A DNA stretch of 64,000 nucleotides from Micromonospora_G sp040676775 (GTDB taxonomy: Bacteria; Actinomycetota; Actinomycetes; Mycobacteriales; Micromonosporaceae), in NCBI RefSeq assembly GCF_040676775.1, contig NZ_JBFAPP010000002.1, positions 310,001 through 374,000 of the forward strand, written 5' to 3'. The position numbers and the translations under genes were made by a program. The notes under the pieces were generated by a model that saw only the letters and a program-made list of their open reading frames with translations, was not told where the DNA came from and did no database searches. Below are positions 16,911 through 24,976 of this stretch, in pieces; the first letter of the stretch is position 1, and each line of letters begins with the position of its first letter.

Positions 16911-19031
16911 TTAGGGGGTTGGGGTGGGGTCGATGGTGGTTAGGCGTTGGGTGGCGCGGGAGAGGGCTACGTAGAGGGTGCGTACGCCGGATTCGGAGTC
17001 CGTGCGGATCTCGGTGGGGGCGATCAGGGCGACCCCGTCGTACTCCATGCCCTTGGCCTGGAGGCTGGTGACCACCTGGAGGCGCGGTTCGGCCAGGTGT
17101 TGCAGCCAGCCCGCGACCTCCTCCCGGCGCGGCACCGGGGTGATCACCCCGACCGTGCCCTGGACCTCGGCGAGCAGGTCCGTCACCGCCTTGACGGTCG
17201 TGGCGGCCAGCTCCTCCGGCGGTACGACCAGTTCGATCGGCTCGACCCCGGTCGAACGCACCGCGGTCGGCAGCGGCAGATCGGGGGCGACCTCCCGGAT
17301 CACCGCCGCGGCCACCTCGAAGATCTCCGCCGGGTTGCGGTAGTTCGTGGAGAGGGTGAAGTCGTGCCGGGGGCGGCGGCCGAGCGCCTTGTCCCGGGAC
17401 TGGGACAGCTCGCGGGCATCGCCGGTCCACGCGGTCTGAGCCGGGTCGCCGACCACGGTCCAGGAGGCGAGCCGACCGCGCCGGCCGAGCATCCGCCACT
17501 GCATCGGCGACACGTCCTGGGACTCGTCCACCACCACGTGGGCGTACTCCTGGTAGTCCTCCGGCCGTTCGACCCGCGCCCGCTCGGCGCGCTGCCGATC
17601 GGCGTACGTGCTCAGCTCGCGTACCCCACCGCCGAGCAGGTACGGATCGCGCCGACGCTTCGCCGCCCGCAGCGGCTTGCCGAGCAACTCGTCCAACTCG
17701 TCCAGGATGGCCACGTCGGCGATGGTCGGCCCGTCGGCGTCCAGGGTCCGCCACGACGCGCTCAGCGCCCGGATCTCCCGGTTGGACAGGATCCCCGACG
17801 CGTACGCCTGCAGCCGCTCCGGCCGGGTCATCCAGCCCATCACGTGCCACGGGTGCAGTTGGGGCCACCAGGCCCGGATGAAGTCCCGGAAATCGCCGCG
17901 TTCGGCAAGTTCACCCTCGAACTCGCGGCGCTCCGGCAGGCGGCCGGCCCGCATCCGCTGCGCCTGCGTCCAGAGCGCGTTGAACAGGCCGTCGATCCCG
18001 GCCCGGCGTACCTCGTTGCGGCGGGCACCTCGGGGCAGTGCCCGGACCCGGATCGAGTCCAGTTCGCCGGCACCGAGCCGGAGCAGTTCGCCCCGGTAGA
18101 GCAGGCGCAGTTCGGTGGGGCCGCCGGGGACCGTGTCGTGGGCGGCCCGTTCCAGCACCCGGCGCATCCGCAGCGAACCCTTGATCGCCGCGACCGCGGT
18201 CGGGTCCGTACGCGTGGCGACCACGCCGGGGAAGAGTGAGCCGAGCGAGTGCAGGGTGGCGGTCTCCTCGCCGAGCGAGGGCAGTACGGAGGCGATGTAC
18301 TCGACGAACACCCCGGACGGACCGACCACCAGCACGCCGCCACCGGCGAACCGGTTCCGGTCGGAGTAGAGCAGGTAGGCGGCCCGGTGCAGGGCGACCG
18401 CGGTCTTGCCGGTCCCCGGTCCGCCGGAGACGATCGTGACGCCACCGGCGGGGGAGCGGATCGCCTCGTCCTGCTCGCGCTGGATGGTGGCGACGATGTC
18501 GCGCATGCCCCGGCCGGTCGCCTTGGCCAGCGACGCGAGCAGTGCCCCGTCCCCGACCACCCGCATGTCGGGCGGCGCGGCGCCCGGGTCGAGCAGGTCG
18601 TCCTCGATCCGGGTCACCTTCTCGTTGGCCGACTGGATCATCCGTCGCCGGACCACTCCGCGCGGGTCGGCGGGGGTGGCCTGGTAGAACGCCGCGGCGG
18701 CGGGTGCCCGCCAGTCGATCACCAGCGGCTCGGCCCGCTCACCGCGTACGCCGAGCCGACCGACGTGCAGCACCTGCCGGTCGCGCAGGTCCAGCCGGCC
18801 GAAGACCAGCCCCTCGTGCTCGGCGTCGAGCGACTGGCGGCGCCGGGCGGCGTGGAAGACCATCGCGTCCCGTTCGACGAGCGCGCCGAAGTTGCCCACC
18901 CGGGCGAGCTGGTAACCCTCCTGCTCAGCCTGGACGGCGGTCTGGCGCAGCTGGGCCAGCCGGGCGTAGACCAGGTCGAGATGGCGCTGCTCGGCGGCCA
19001 TCTCCTGTTGCAGGGTGGTGAGGTCGGTCAA
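16911..19031 (-). CDS. HelR/HelD-type RNA polymerase-recycling ATPase
   Basis: A UvrD-like helicase fold of 706 residues. TTG 19031 is preferred because GGGAG precedes it and the protein then starts TDLTTLQQEMAAEQRHLDLVYARL, the N-terminal coiled coil of actinobacterial HelD/HelR proteins. Walker A is GGPGTGKTA (Lys209); the DEXQ-like Walker B is VVDESQD at about 500-506. The C-terminal helicase motif is LYVALSRATQRL. HelR-type proteins strip stalled RNA polymerase from DNA and displace rifamycins, giving tolerance. No rifamycin-associated inverted repeat was seen upstream. Confidence 0.85.
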   Translation of the reverse strand: MTDLTTLQQEMAAEQRHLDLVYARLAQLRQTAVQAEQEGYQLARVGNFGALVERDAMVFHAARRRQSLDAEHEGLVFGRLDLRDRQVLHVGRLGVRGERAEPLVIDWRAPAAAAFYQATPADPRGVVRRRMIQSANEKVTRIEDDLLDPGAAPPDMRVVGDGALLASLAKATGRGMRDIVATIQREQDEAIRSPAGGVTIVSGGPGTGKTAVALHRAAYLLYSDRNRFAGGGVLVVGPSGVFVEYIASVLPSLGEETATLHSLGSLFPGVVATRTDPTAVAAIKGSLRMRRVLERAAHDTVPGGPTELRLLYRGELLRLGAGELDSIRVRALPRGARRNEVRRAGIDGLFNALWTQAQRMRAGRLPERREFEGELAERGDFRDFIRAWWPQLHPWHVMGWMTRPERLQAYASGILSNREIRALSASWRTLDADGPTIADVAILDELDELLGKPLRAAKRRRDPYLLGGGVRELSTYADRQRAERARVERPEDYQEYAHVVVDESQDVSPMQWRMLGRRGRLASWTVVGDPAQTAWTGDARELSQSRDKALGRRPRHDFTLSTNYRNPAEIFEVAAAVIREVAPDLPLPTAVRSTGVEPIELVVPPEELAATTVKAVTDLLAEVQGTVGVITPVPRREEVAGWLQHLAEPRLQVVTSLQAKGMEYDGVALIAPTEIRTDSESGVRTLYVALSRATQRLTTIDPTPTP

Positions 19032-19342
19032 CGTGCAGACTCCCGGTTGGTCGGTCGCGGGTCGCGCCGCCGAGCCGGTCCGATCGGGCCGGGCGGAGGC
19101 GCGGACGCGCAGGATTGCCAGGATGCGAGGGTACGGGGTTACCGTCCGGTCGTTCCGCGCCGATCGCCCGATCGTGCCCCGACCGGTCGTCCGGACGCCC
19201 CACCCGTGCCCCGAACCGGGCCCGTCCGGGGCCCGCACCAACCCAACGGAAGGGCTCCGCGGAATCTTCCCGCCCGGTCCGGCTGCCCGACGGGAGATCT
19301 TCCCGCCGACCCGGGAGCGGTCGGTCCGCCGCCGGCCCGGAT

Positions 19343-19497
19343 GACTCAGCGTGCCGGCCGGGACGGCTCAGCGTGCCGGCCCGGGCGGCTCAGTGTGGCG
19401 GCCGGGATGGCTCAGCGTGCCGGGCCGGGCGGCTCAGTGTGGCGGGCCGGGCGGCTCGGTGTGCCGCCGCCCGGACGGCTCGGTGTGGGCGGGCCGT
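19343..19497. repeat. 22-24-bp tandem repeats at the 3' end of the hydrolase gene
   Basis: About seven imperfect units, each beginning GGCTCAG(C/T)GTG or GGCTCGGTGTG, run head to tail. The later units (from 19434) encode the last residues and stop of the alpha/beta hydrolase, and the earlier ones lie in its 3' untranslated region. The pattern parallels the stop-codon duplication at 7338. Confidence 0.8.
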
Positions 19498-20609
19498 CGT
19501 TGGGTGGGGATCGGCGCGAGTGCGCGGCGGACCACCTCCAGCAGTGCGGCGTTCACCTCGTCCGGGCGTTCCAGCATGAGCATGTGCCCGGCGCCCGGAC
19601 AGACCGTCAGTTCGGTGTCCGGGAGCGCGTCGACGATCGACTCGGTGCAGCGCGGCGGGGTGAGCCGGTCCCGGTCGCCGACCAGTGCGGCCACCGGCAG
19701 GTCACCGAGGGCGGTGAGGGTGTCCAGACGGTGCTGCCGGCCGATCGAGGACCGTAGCCCGCCGATCGCGACCAGTGCCGCGCGCGCCACCGCCGAGGTG
19801 GTCAGCCGGATGTCCTCCGGTGCGCAGTCGTCGCCGAAGAGCAGCCAGCGCAGGCTCGGCCGCAGCGCCTGCAACACCGGTTGGGGCGTACGCAGGCCGC
19901 CGCAGCGGGCCAGTACGCCGGCACCGGTGGTCTCGGCGAGCCGGATCAGCCAGGTGAGGCGGGTGGGCAGGCCGTAACAGGTGTGGGTGTGGCCCTCGGC
20001 GGTGGTCGCGACGAAGACCAGTCCGGCGATCCTGGCGGCGAAGTCGTCGGGGTGGCGGTGGGCGTACTCCATGATCGTCATGCCGCCGAGCGAGTGTCCG
20101 ACCAGCACCACCGGGCCGGTCGGTGCCAGCCGGTAGAGCAGTTCGGCAAGATCGTCGCCGAGTCGGGCGAGGTTGGCCGTACCGAGGTGGCTCACGCCGG
20201 ACCGGCCGTGCCCGCGGGCGTCGTAGCTGATCACCCGTACGGCGTCGCCCAGGTGCTCGACGAGCGCGGACACCTGCCGGTGCCAGGTCCGGTGGTCCAG
20301 GGTCCAGCCGTGCAGCAGCACCACGGTGATCGGTGCGGTGGCCGGTCCGACCTGCTCGACCCGCAGCCGGATCCCGTCGGACAGCTCGACCCCGGCGTCG
20401 TCGAGCCCCTCGGGCGGGTCGACCTGCCCCGGTGACTCGGGCGCGGCGACTTGGTCGAGTGGATCGATCGTCTCGGGCGCGGCGAGTTGGTGGAGCGGAT
20501 CGATCGTCTCGGGCGTGTCGAGCGGCTCGCGGGCGGGCAGGGTGGCTGTCGCGGGCGTGGGGGAGGCCGGCTCGACCCGGGTGCGCTGGGTCGGGGGTTG
20601 GTCGGACAT
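19434..20609 (-). CDS. alpha/beta-hydrolase
   Basis: 391 residues with a GGAGGTAGCC Shine-Dalgarno. The first ~95 residues are acidic and Pro-rich with internal repeats of the type APETIDPL, probably disordered. The hydrolase core starts at about 100: oxyanion motif VVLLHGWTLDHRTW, nucleophile elbow VGHSLGG (Ser173), acid in VGDRDRLTPP, and the catalytic His in GAGHMLMLERPDEV. No lid type or substrate can be assigned. The last ~20 residues (HTEPSGRRHTEPPGPPH) come from a tandem repeat that continues past the stop. Confidence 0.87.
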   Translation of the reverse strand: MSDQPPTQRTRVEPASPTPATATLPAREPLDTPETIDPLHQLAAPETIDPLDQVAAPESPGQVDPPEGLDDAGVELSDGIRLRVEQVGPATAPITVVLLHGWTLDHRTWHRQVSALVEHLGDAVRVISYDARGHGRSGVSHLGTANLARLGDDLAELLYRLAPTGPVVLVGHSLGGMTIMEYAHRHPDDFAARIAGLVFVATTAEGHTHTCYGLPTRLTWLIRLAETTGAGVLARCGGLRTPQPVLQALRPSLRWLLFGDDCAPEDIRLTTSAVARAALVAIGGLRSSIGRQHRLDTLTALGDLPVAALVGDRDRLTPPRCTESIVDALPDTELTVCPGAGHMLMLERPDEVNAALLEVVRRALAPIPTQRRPAHTEPSGRRHTEPPGPPH

Positions 20610-20769
20610 GGCTACCTCCGGATCGTCCGAGGGTTGCCGTACCCGCGGGTAACAAGCGTACCCGCGATCTTGGTCGCGGCGTTCCGGTTGTTACCCGACG
20701 GTCATCTTGGCCAATCGCACCCTGACGAGGTGTCGGCGGTGGTTGCGTCAGACTGCGCGAAAAGCGACA

Positions 20770-20806
20770 AACGCCTCGGTCCGGCACGGAGCCGGACCGA
20801 GGCGTT
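20770..20806 (-). terminator. rho-independent terminator of the 20824 gene
   Basis: Positions 20770-20785 and 20791-20806 form a perfect 16-bp stem (AACGCCTCGGTCCGGC arm) with a 5-nt loop, followed on the minus strand by GTCGCTTTT. It is the strongest classical terminator in the window and lies 17 bp past the stop codon. Confidence 0.85.
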
Positions 20807-20823
20807 CGCTCGGTTCAGTGCGA

Positions 20824-21153
20824 TCAGGCGGTGAAGACGCCAGCCTCGACGAGCCGCTTGTCAGCGGTGTCCCAGCCCTCGCCCGGGAACGCCGCAGCCA
20901 AGCCGGCGATCTCAGCGCGGATCTTCACGGCGTGGCCGGCACCGGCGAGCTGACGAAGCTCCTCGATGAAGGCGTCCGAGTCGGTGCGCACGTGCACGGT
21001 CTTGCCGTTGGTCAGGTTCCGCACGTAGGCGTGCTTGCCGCCGTTGAGCGGGATCAGGTACTTGAACTCGCCGAGCACGCTCAGGGCGCCACCCTGACCG
21101 GCCTGGCCGGCGCGGACTGACGCGCGCGCGGTCTTTGAGGTGTTGTTCGCCAC
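20824..21153 (-). CDS. small conserved hypothetical protein
   Basis: 109 residues from GTG 21153, with an AAGGAG Shine-Dalgarno at 7-nt spacing. The N-terminus is basic (ANNTSKTARASVRAGQAGQGG). The rest is compact and soluble: VLGEFKYLIPLNGGKHAYVR, then GKTVHVRTDSDAFIEELRQL and an acidic C-terminus ending VEAGVFTA. I do not recognise a family. The strong ribosome-binding site, perfect terminator and isolated promoter region suggest high expression as a single gene. Confidence 0.75.
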   Translation of the reverse strand: MANNTSKTARASVRAGQAGQGGALSVLGEFKYLIPLNGGKHAYVRNLTNGKTVHVRTDSDAFIEELRQLAGAGHAVKIRAEIAGLAAAFPGEGWDTADKRLVEAGVFTA

Positions 21154-21535
21154 GAAAGTGCTCCTTGCCAGACATAACGGGAGGACGGAATGCGCGGCGG
21201 CAACACGCCGGACGCGCCTTGGTGGCCGGGGGGCCGCCGAACTGCTGTTCGGTGGCCGGAGCCACCGGAGAACCTGCTGTTGGCAGCCTGGGCCACCGGA
21301 TCCACGAACGCACGGCGACACAGGACGCCGAGTGAACTTTACACGACCACGAGAGCCGTACGGCGACCGCGGCCTGTCGTGAGGAATGAACACCCACTAG
21401 CGGTACGGCTATTCCGGCATGCCAAAATTCCGATTCTCTGGCGCACCATCCGTCACAGCAGTCATCATGTGTTCCAGCATCGCCTGGTGATCGAGGTCGT
21501 AGGGGAAGACGCACCTCGCTCTCCGGGAGGTCACC
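21154..21535. promoter_or_regulatory. 382-bp divergent intergenic region
   Basis: The gap separates the small gene at 20824 from the DUF3145 gene. It is less G+C-rich than its surroundings, most clearly at about 21400-21480, where promoters for one or both genes probably lie. A short GGCATGCC palindrome is at about 21416-21423. No gene was seen in it. Confidence 0.4.
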
Positions 21536-22027
21536 GTGCCAACGCGTGGCGTCGTATACGTCCACTCGACCCCACTCGCCGTGTGTGCACACGTCGAGTG
21601 GGCGATCGCGCGCGTCCTTACCGTGCCGGTCAATCTGCACTGGACGGTTCAACCCGTCGATCCCGGCGCACGCCGGGCTGAGTGCAGTTGGTCCGGCCGG
21701 CCGGGGACGGGCGCGGAACTGGCTGCTGCCCTGCGGCAGTGGCCGATGATCCGTTTCGAGATCACCGAGGAGCCGAGCACCGGGGTCGACGGTGAGCGGT
21801 TCATGTACGTCCCCGGACGCGGGCTGTTCCGGGCAACCACCGGCGCCGCTGGTGACATCCAGCTCGGCGAGGACCGGCTGCGCGCCATCATGGCGTCGGC
21901 ACGGGCTCCCGAGGCGCTGGCGCACGCCCTGGACAAGGCGCTCGGCACGGCGTGGGACGCCGAGCTGGAGCCGTACCGGTACGCCGGTGACGGGGCTCCG
22001 GTGACGCTGCTCACCAGGGTCGGCTGA
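21536..22027 (+). CDS. DUF3145 family protein
   Basis: 163 residues from GTG with a GGGAGGTCACC Shine-Dalgarno. The start MPTRGVVYVHSTPLAVCAHV and the block HVEWAIARVLTVPVNLHW match DUF3145, a family nearly universal in actinobacteria. The middle has FEITEEPSTGVDGERFMYVP, and the C-terminus is alpha-helical (LAHALDKALGTAWDAELEPY). The function is unknown. No signal peptide or membrane helix is present, so it is cytoplasmic. Confidence 0.88.
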   Translation: MPTRGVVYVHSTPLAVCAHVEWAIARVLTVPVNLHWTVQPVDPGARRAECSWSGRPGTGAELAAALRQWPMIRFEITEEPSTGVDGERFMYVPGRGLFRATTGAAGDIQLGEDRLRAIMASARAPEALAHALDKALGTAWDAELEPYRYAGDGAPVTLLTRVG

Positions 22028-22087
22028 CCATGCGGAGACGACCTGGTCAAGTTGCCCTGATAAGGGGGAAACTGATGGGATAGCGGG

Positions 22088-23818
22088 ATGCCGACCCTCC
22101 TCCGGCGTACCATCGCCGCGCTTGCCGTACTGGCCGCGCTGACCGCGACCGGCTGTGCCGGTCGATCCGACCAGGGCACCACGGCAGGCGCGAGCCCCAC
22201 CGTCCCGGCCAGCCCCACGGCCGCTCCGAGCCCCTCCGGCGGCCCGGATCCGGCAGCGCGGGCGGCCGAGCTGGTCGGCCGGCTGACCGACGAGGACCTG
22301 GTCGGCCAGGTGCTCATGCCGTACGCGTACGGCAGCTCGGCCACCAAGGTCACCCCCGGTTCGGCAACCGGCAACAAGGCGCTGGCCGGAGTGGAGACCC
22401 CGGCCGAGATGATCGCCAAGTACCGGCTGGGCGGGCTCATCCTGGTCGGCTTCTCCGCCGACGACCCCACCGGCAAGAACCAGGTCACCACGAACGTCGA
22501 CAACGTCGCGCAGGTGCACGGGCTGACCGGCGGGTTGCAGGAGGCCGGCGCCAAGCTCCCGGCCGGCGCAGCCCCGCTGCTGATCGGCACCGACCAGGAG
22601 TTCGGTGTGGTCACCCGGATCGGTACCGGCGTGACGGTGCTGCCCAGCGCGATGGCCTTCGGCGCGGCCCGTAACCCCGGCCTGACCGAGGCCGCCTGGT
22701 CGGCCGCCGGCACCGAACTCGCCGCGCTCGGGATCAACGTCGACTTCGCCCCCGACGCCGACGTACTCGGCGCGCACAGCGCGGTGATCGGCTCCCGGTC
22801 CTTCGGCGACGACCCCAAGGTCACCAGCGAACAGGTCGCCGCCGCCGTCCGGGGCCTACAGGGCGCGGGAGTCGCGGCGACCCTCAAGCACTTCCCCGGC
22901 CACGGCCACACCGCCGCCGACTCGCACGACGACCTGCCGCAGCTCACCCAGGACCGGGCCGCGCTCGACAGCGGTGACCTGCCGCCGTTCACCACCGGCA
23001 TCGCCGCCGGGGCCGGGCTGGTCATGTCCGGGCACCTGGACGTACGGGCGATCGACCCGGGCGTGCCGGCCACCTTCTCGCACAAGGTGCTCACCGACCT
23101 GCTCCGCGGGCAGCTCGGCTTCAAGGGCGTGGTGGTCACCGACGGGATGAACATGGCACCGGCGATGCGCTACCCGGCGGGCGAGGCCGCGGTACGGGCG
23201 ATCAACGCCGGCAACGACCTGCTGCTGATGCCGCCGAACCTGACCCAGGCGTACGACGGGCTGCTGGCCGGCGTACGCGACGGCACGCTGCCCCGTACCC
23301 GGCTGGTCGAGGCGGTGACCCGGGTGCTGACGCTGAAGTTCACGCTCGCCGGGCGGCAGGCCCCGCCGATGGCGACGCTGGACACGGCGGCGCACCGGGA
23401 GGCTGCCCGGAAGGTGGCGAACGCGTCCGTGACCGCGCTGCGCGGCACCTGCGCCGAGGCGGCCGTGCACGGGCCGATCACGGTCACCGCCGCGAACGGG
23501 CGGCAGAAGACCGCCGCCACGCTCACCGACGCGCTGCGTGCCGCCGGTGCCACCGTGGTCGCACAGGGCGGCACGGTCGTGCACCTGGTCGGGTACGGCG
23601 ACGCCGCCTCCGACCTGAACACCGCCGCCGCGGTCACCGTCGCGATGGACACCCCGTACGTGCTCGACGCGGCGAAGTCGCCGGTGCTGCTGGCGACGTA
23701 CTCGTCCACGGCGGTGTCGATGGCGGCACTGGCCGACGTACTCGCCGGAAAGGCCCGGCCGACCGGTCAGTCGCCGGTGCCGGTGACCGGTCTGCCACGC
23801 AGTTCCTGCACCGCCTGA
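22088..23818 (+). CDS. GH3 beta-N-acetylhexosaminidase-like lipoprotein
   Basis: A 576-residue surface lipoprotein: signal peptide then lipobox LTATGC (Cys23), followed by a Ser/Pro/Ala linker. The GH3 domain starts near residue 55. The NagZ-type loop KHFPGHG...DSHDD starts at Lys267 and supplies the acid/base His-Asp pair. The nucleophile is Asp352 in VVTDGMNM. These enzymes release GlcNAc from muropeptides or chitin fragments. A smaller C-terminal region (about 460-576) lacks a recognisable catalytic motif. The gene stands alone between DUF3145 and the glycosyltransferase pair. Confidence 0.9.
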   Translation: MPTLLRRTIAALAVLAALTATGCAGRSDQGTTAGASPTVPASPTAAPSPSGGPDPAARAAELVGRLTDEDLVGQVLMPYAYGSSATKVTPGSATGNKALAGVETPAEMIAKYRLGGLILVGFSADDPTGKNQVTTNVDNVAQVHGLTGGLQEAGAKLPAGAAPLLIGTDQEFGVVTRIGTGVTVLPSAMAFGAARNPGLTEAAWSAAGTELAALGINVDFAPDADVLGAHSAVIGSRSFGDDPKVTSEQVAAAVRGLQGAGVAATLKHFPGHGHTAADSHDDLPQLTQDRAALDSGDLPPFTTGIAAGAGLVMSGHLDVRAIDPGVPATFSHKVLTDLLRGQLGFKGVVVTDGMNMAPAMRYPAGEAAVRAINAGNDLLLMPPNLTQAYDGLLAGVRDGTLPRTRLVEAVTRVLTLKFTLAGRQAPPMATLDTAAHREAARKVANASVTALRGTCAEAAVHGPITVTAANGRQKTAATLTDALRAAGATVVAQGGTVVHLVGYGDAASDLNTAAAVTVAMDTPYVLDAAKSPVLLATYSSTAVSMAALADVLAGKARPTGQSPVPVTGLPRSSCTA

Positions 23819-23950
23819 GGCGTACCGATCGGTCGTCGCCGGGGCCCGCTCGGGCGGCCTCGGCGACGTCGGTCGTCGGCCCGCCGGGAAGCCGCTGCTG
23901 GTAGCGTTCGGAAGTCCGCCGGGTCGACCGGAACGGGGGGTGCGCGGGCC

Positions 23951-24976
23951 GTGACGCAACCGGGACCGGCGCTGTCCGTGGTCGTGCCGATGTTCAACGA
24001 GGAAACCGTGCTTCCGTTGCTGGTCGAGCGGCTGCGTGGGGTCCTCGACGGGCTCGGCGAACCGTACGAGGTGGTCGCGGTCGACGACGGCAGCACCGAC
24101 GGCACCGCCGCCGCGCTGGCCGGACTGCGGGCCCACTGGCCACAACTGCGGGTGCTGCGCCTGCGCCGCAACAGCGGGCACCAGGCGGCACTCGTCGCCG
24201 GGGTGCTGCGGGCCGGCGGCGGGCACGTGGTCAGCCTCGACGCCGACCTCCAGGACCCGCCGGAGACCATCGCCGAGATGCTGCGGGTCGCCCGCGCCGA
24301 CCAGCTCGACATCGTGTACGGCGTGCGCGCCGACCGGCGCACCGACACGGTTTTCAAGCGGTGGACCGCCGGGCTGTACTACCGACTGATGCGACGGCTG
24401 GTCGGCAAGCAGGTGCCCGCCCAGGCCGGTGACTTCCGGCTGCTGAGCCGGGCCGCGGTGGAGGCACTGCGGGAGTTGCCCGAGCGGACCCCGGTGCTCC
24501 GGCTGGTCGTACCCTGGCTCGGTTTTCCCAGCGGAGAGGTGACCTACCTGCGCGACGAGCGGGCGGCCGGGCGGACCAAGTACCCGGTGTCCCGGATGGT
24601 CGGCCTCGCCGCCGACAGCGTGACCAGCTTCTCCGCCGCCCCGCTGCGCTTCGCCACCTGGCTCGGCCTGGCCGGCGTCGCGGTCTGTTCGCTGCTGGTG
24701 GTGGTCGCCGTGGTCGCGTACTTCTTCGGCGCGACGGTCAGCGGCTGGCCCTCGCTGTACGTGGCGGTGCTCTTCCTCGGCGCCGTCCAGTTGCTCTGCC
24801 TCGGCCTACTGGGGGAGTACGTGGCCCGGATCTACACGGCGGTGCAGGGGCGGCCGGCGTACTTCGTCGCCAGCGACAGCGCGGACGGCCCGCCGGCAAG
24901 CCCGACCACCGCCGTCACCAGCGGCGACGCCGCCGGTGACGGCGGCGTGGCAGCCCTCGCCGACACGCTCCGTTGA
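23951..24976 (+). CDS. family 2 glycosyltransferase, polyprenyl-phosphate type
   Basis: 341 residues. The N-terminal GT-A domain has LSVVVPMFNEETVLPLLVER, VVAVDDGSTDGT and the metal-binding DxD as LDADLQDP (Asp97, Asp99). Two C-terminal membrane helices (about 225-255 and 265-290) give the DPM1/GtrB-like layout, in which a sugar is moved from a nucleotide to a polyprenyl phosphate on the inner membrane face. It overlaps the next gene by 4 bp (TTGA), so the lipid-linked sugar is probably used by that membrane protein. Confidence 0.9.
   Translation: MTQPGPALSVVVPMFNEETVLPLLVERLRGVLDGLGEPYEVVAVDDGSTDGTAAALAGLRAHWPQLRVLRLRRNSGHQAALVAGVLRAGGGHVVSLDADLQDPPETIAEMLRVARADQLDIVYGVRADRRTDTVFKRWTAGLYYRLMRRLVGKQVPAQAGDFRLLSRAAVEALRELPERTPVLRLVVPWLGFPSGEVTYLRDERAAGRTKYPVSRMVGLAADSVTSFSAAPLRFATWLGLAGVAVCSLLVVVAVVAYFFGATVSGWPSLYVAVLFLGAVQLLCLGLLGEYVARIYTAVQGRPAYFVASDSADGPPASPTTAVTSGDAAGDGGVAALADTLR

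Noticed and set aside
19343..19497. CRISPR or operator array
   Set aside because: No spacers; units are imperfect and extend into the coding region.
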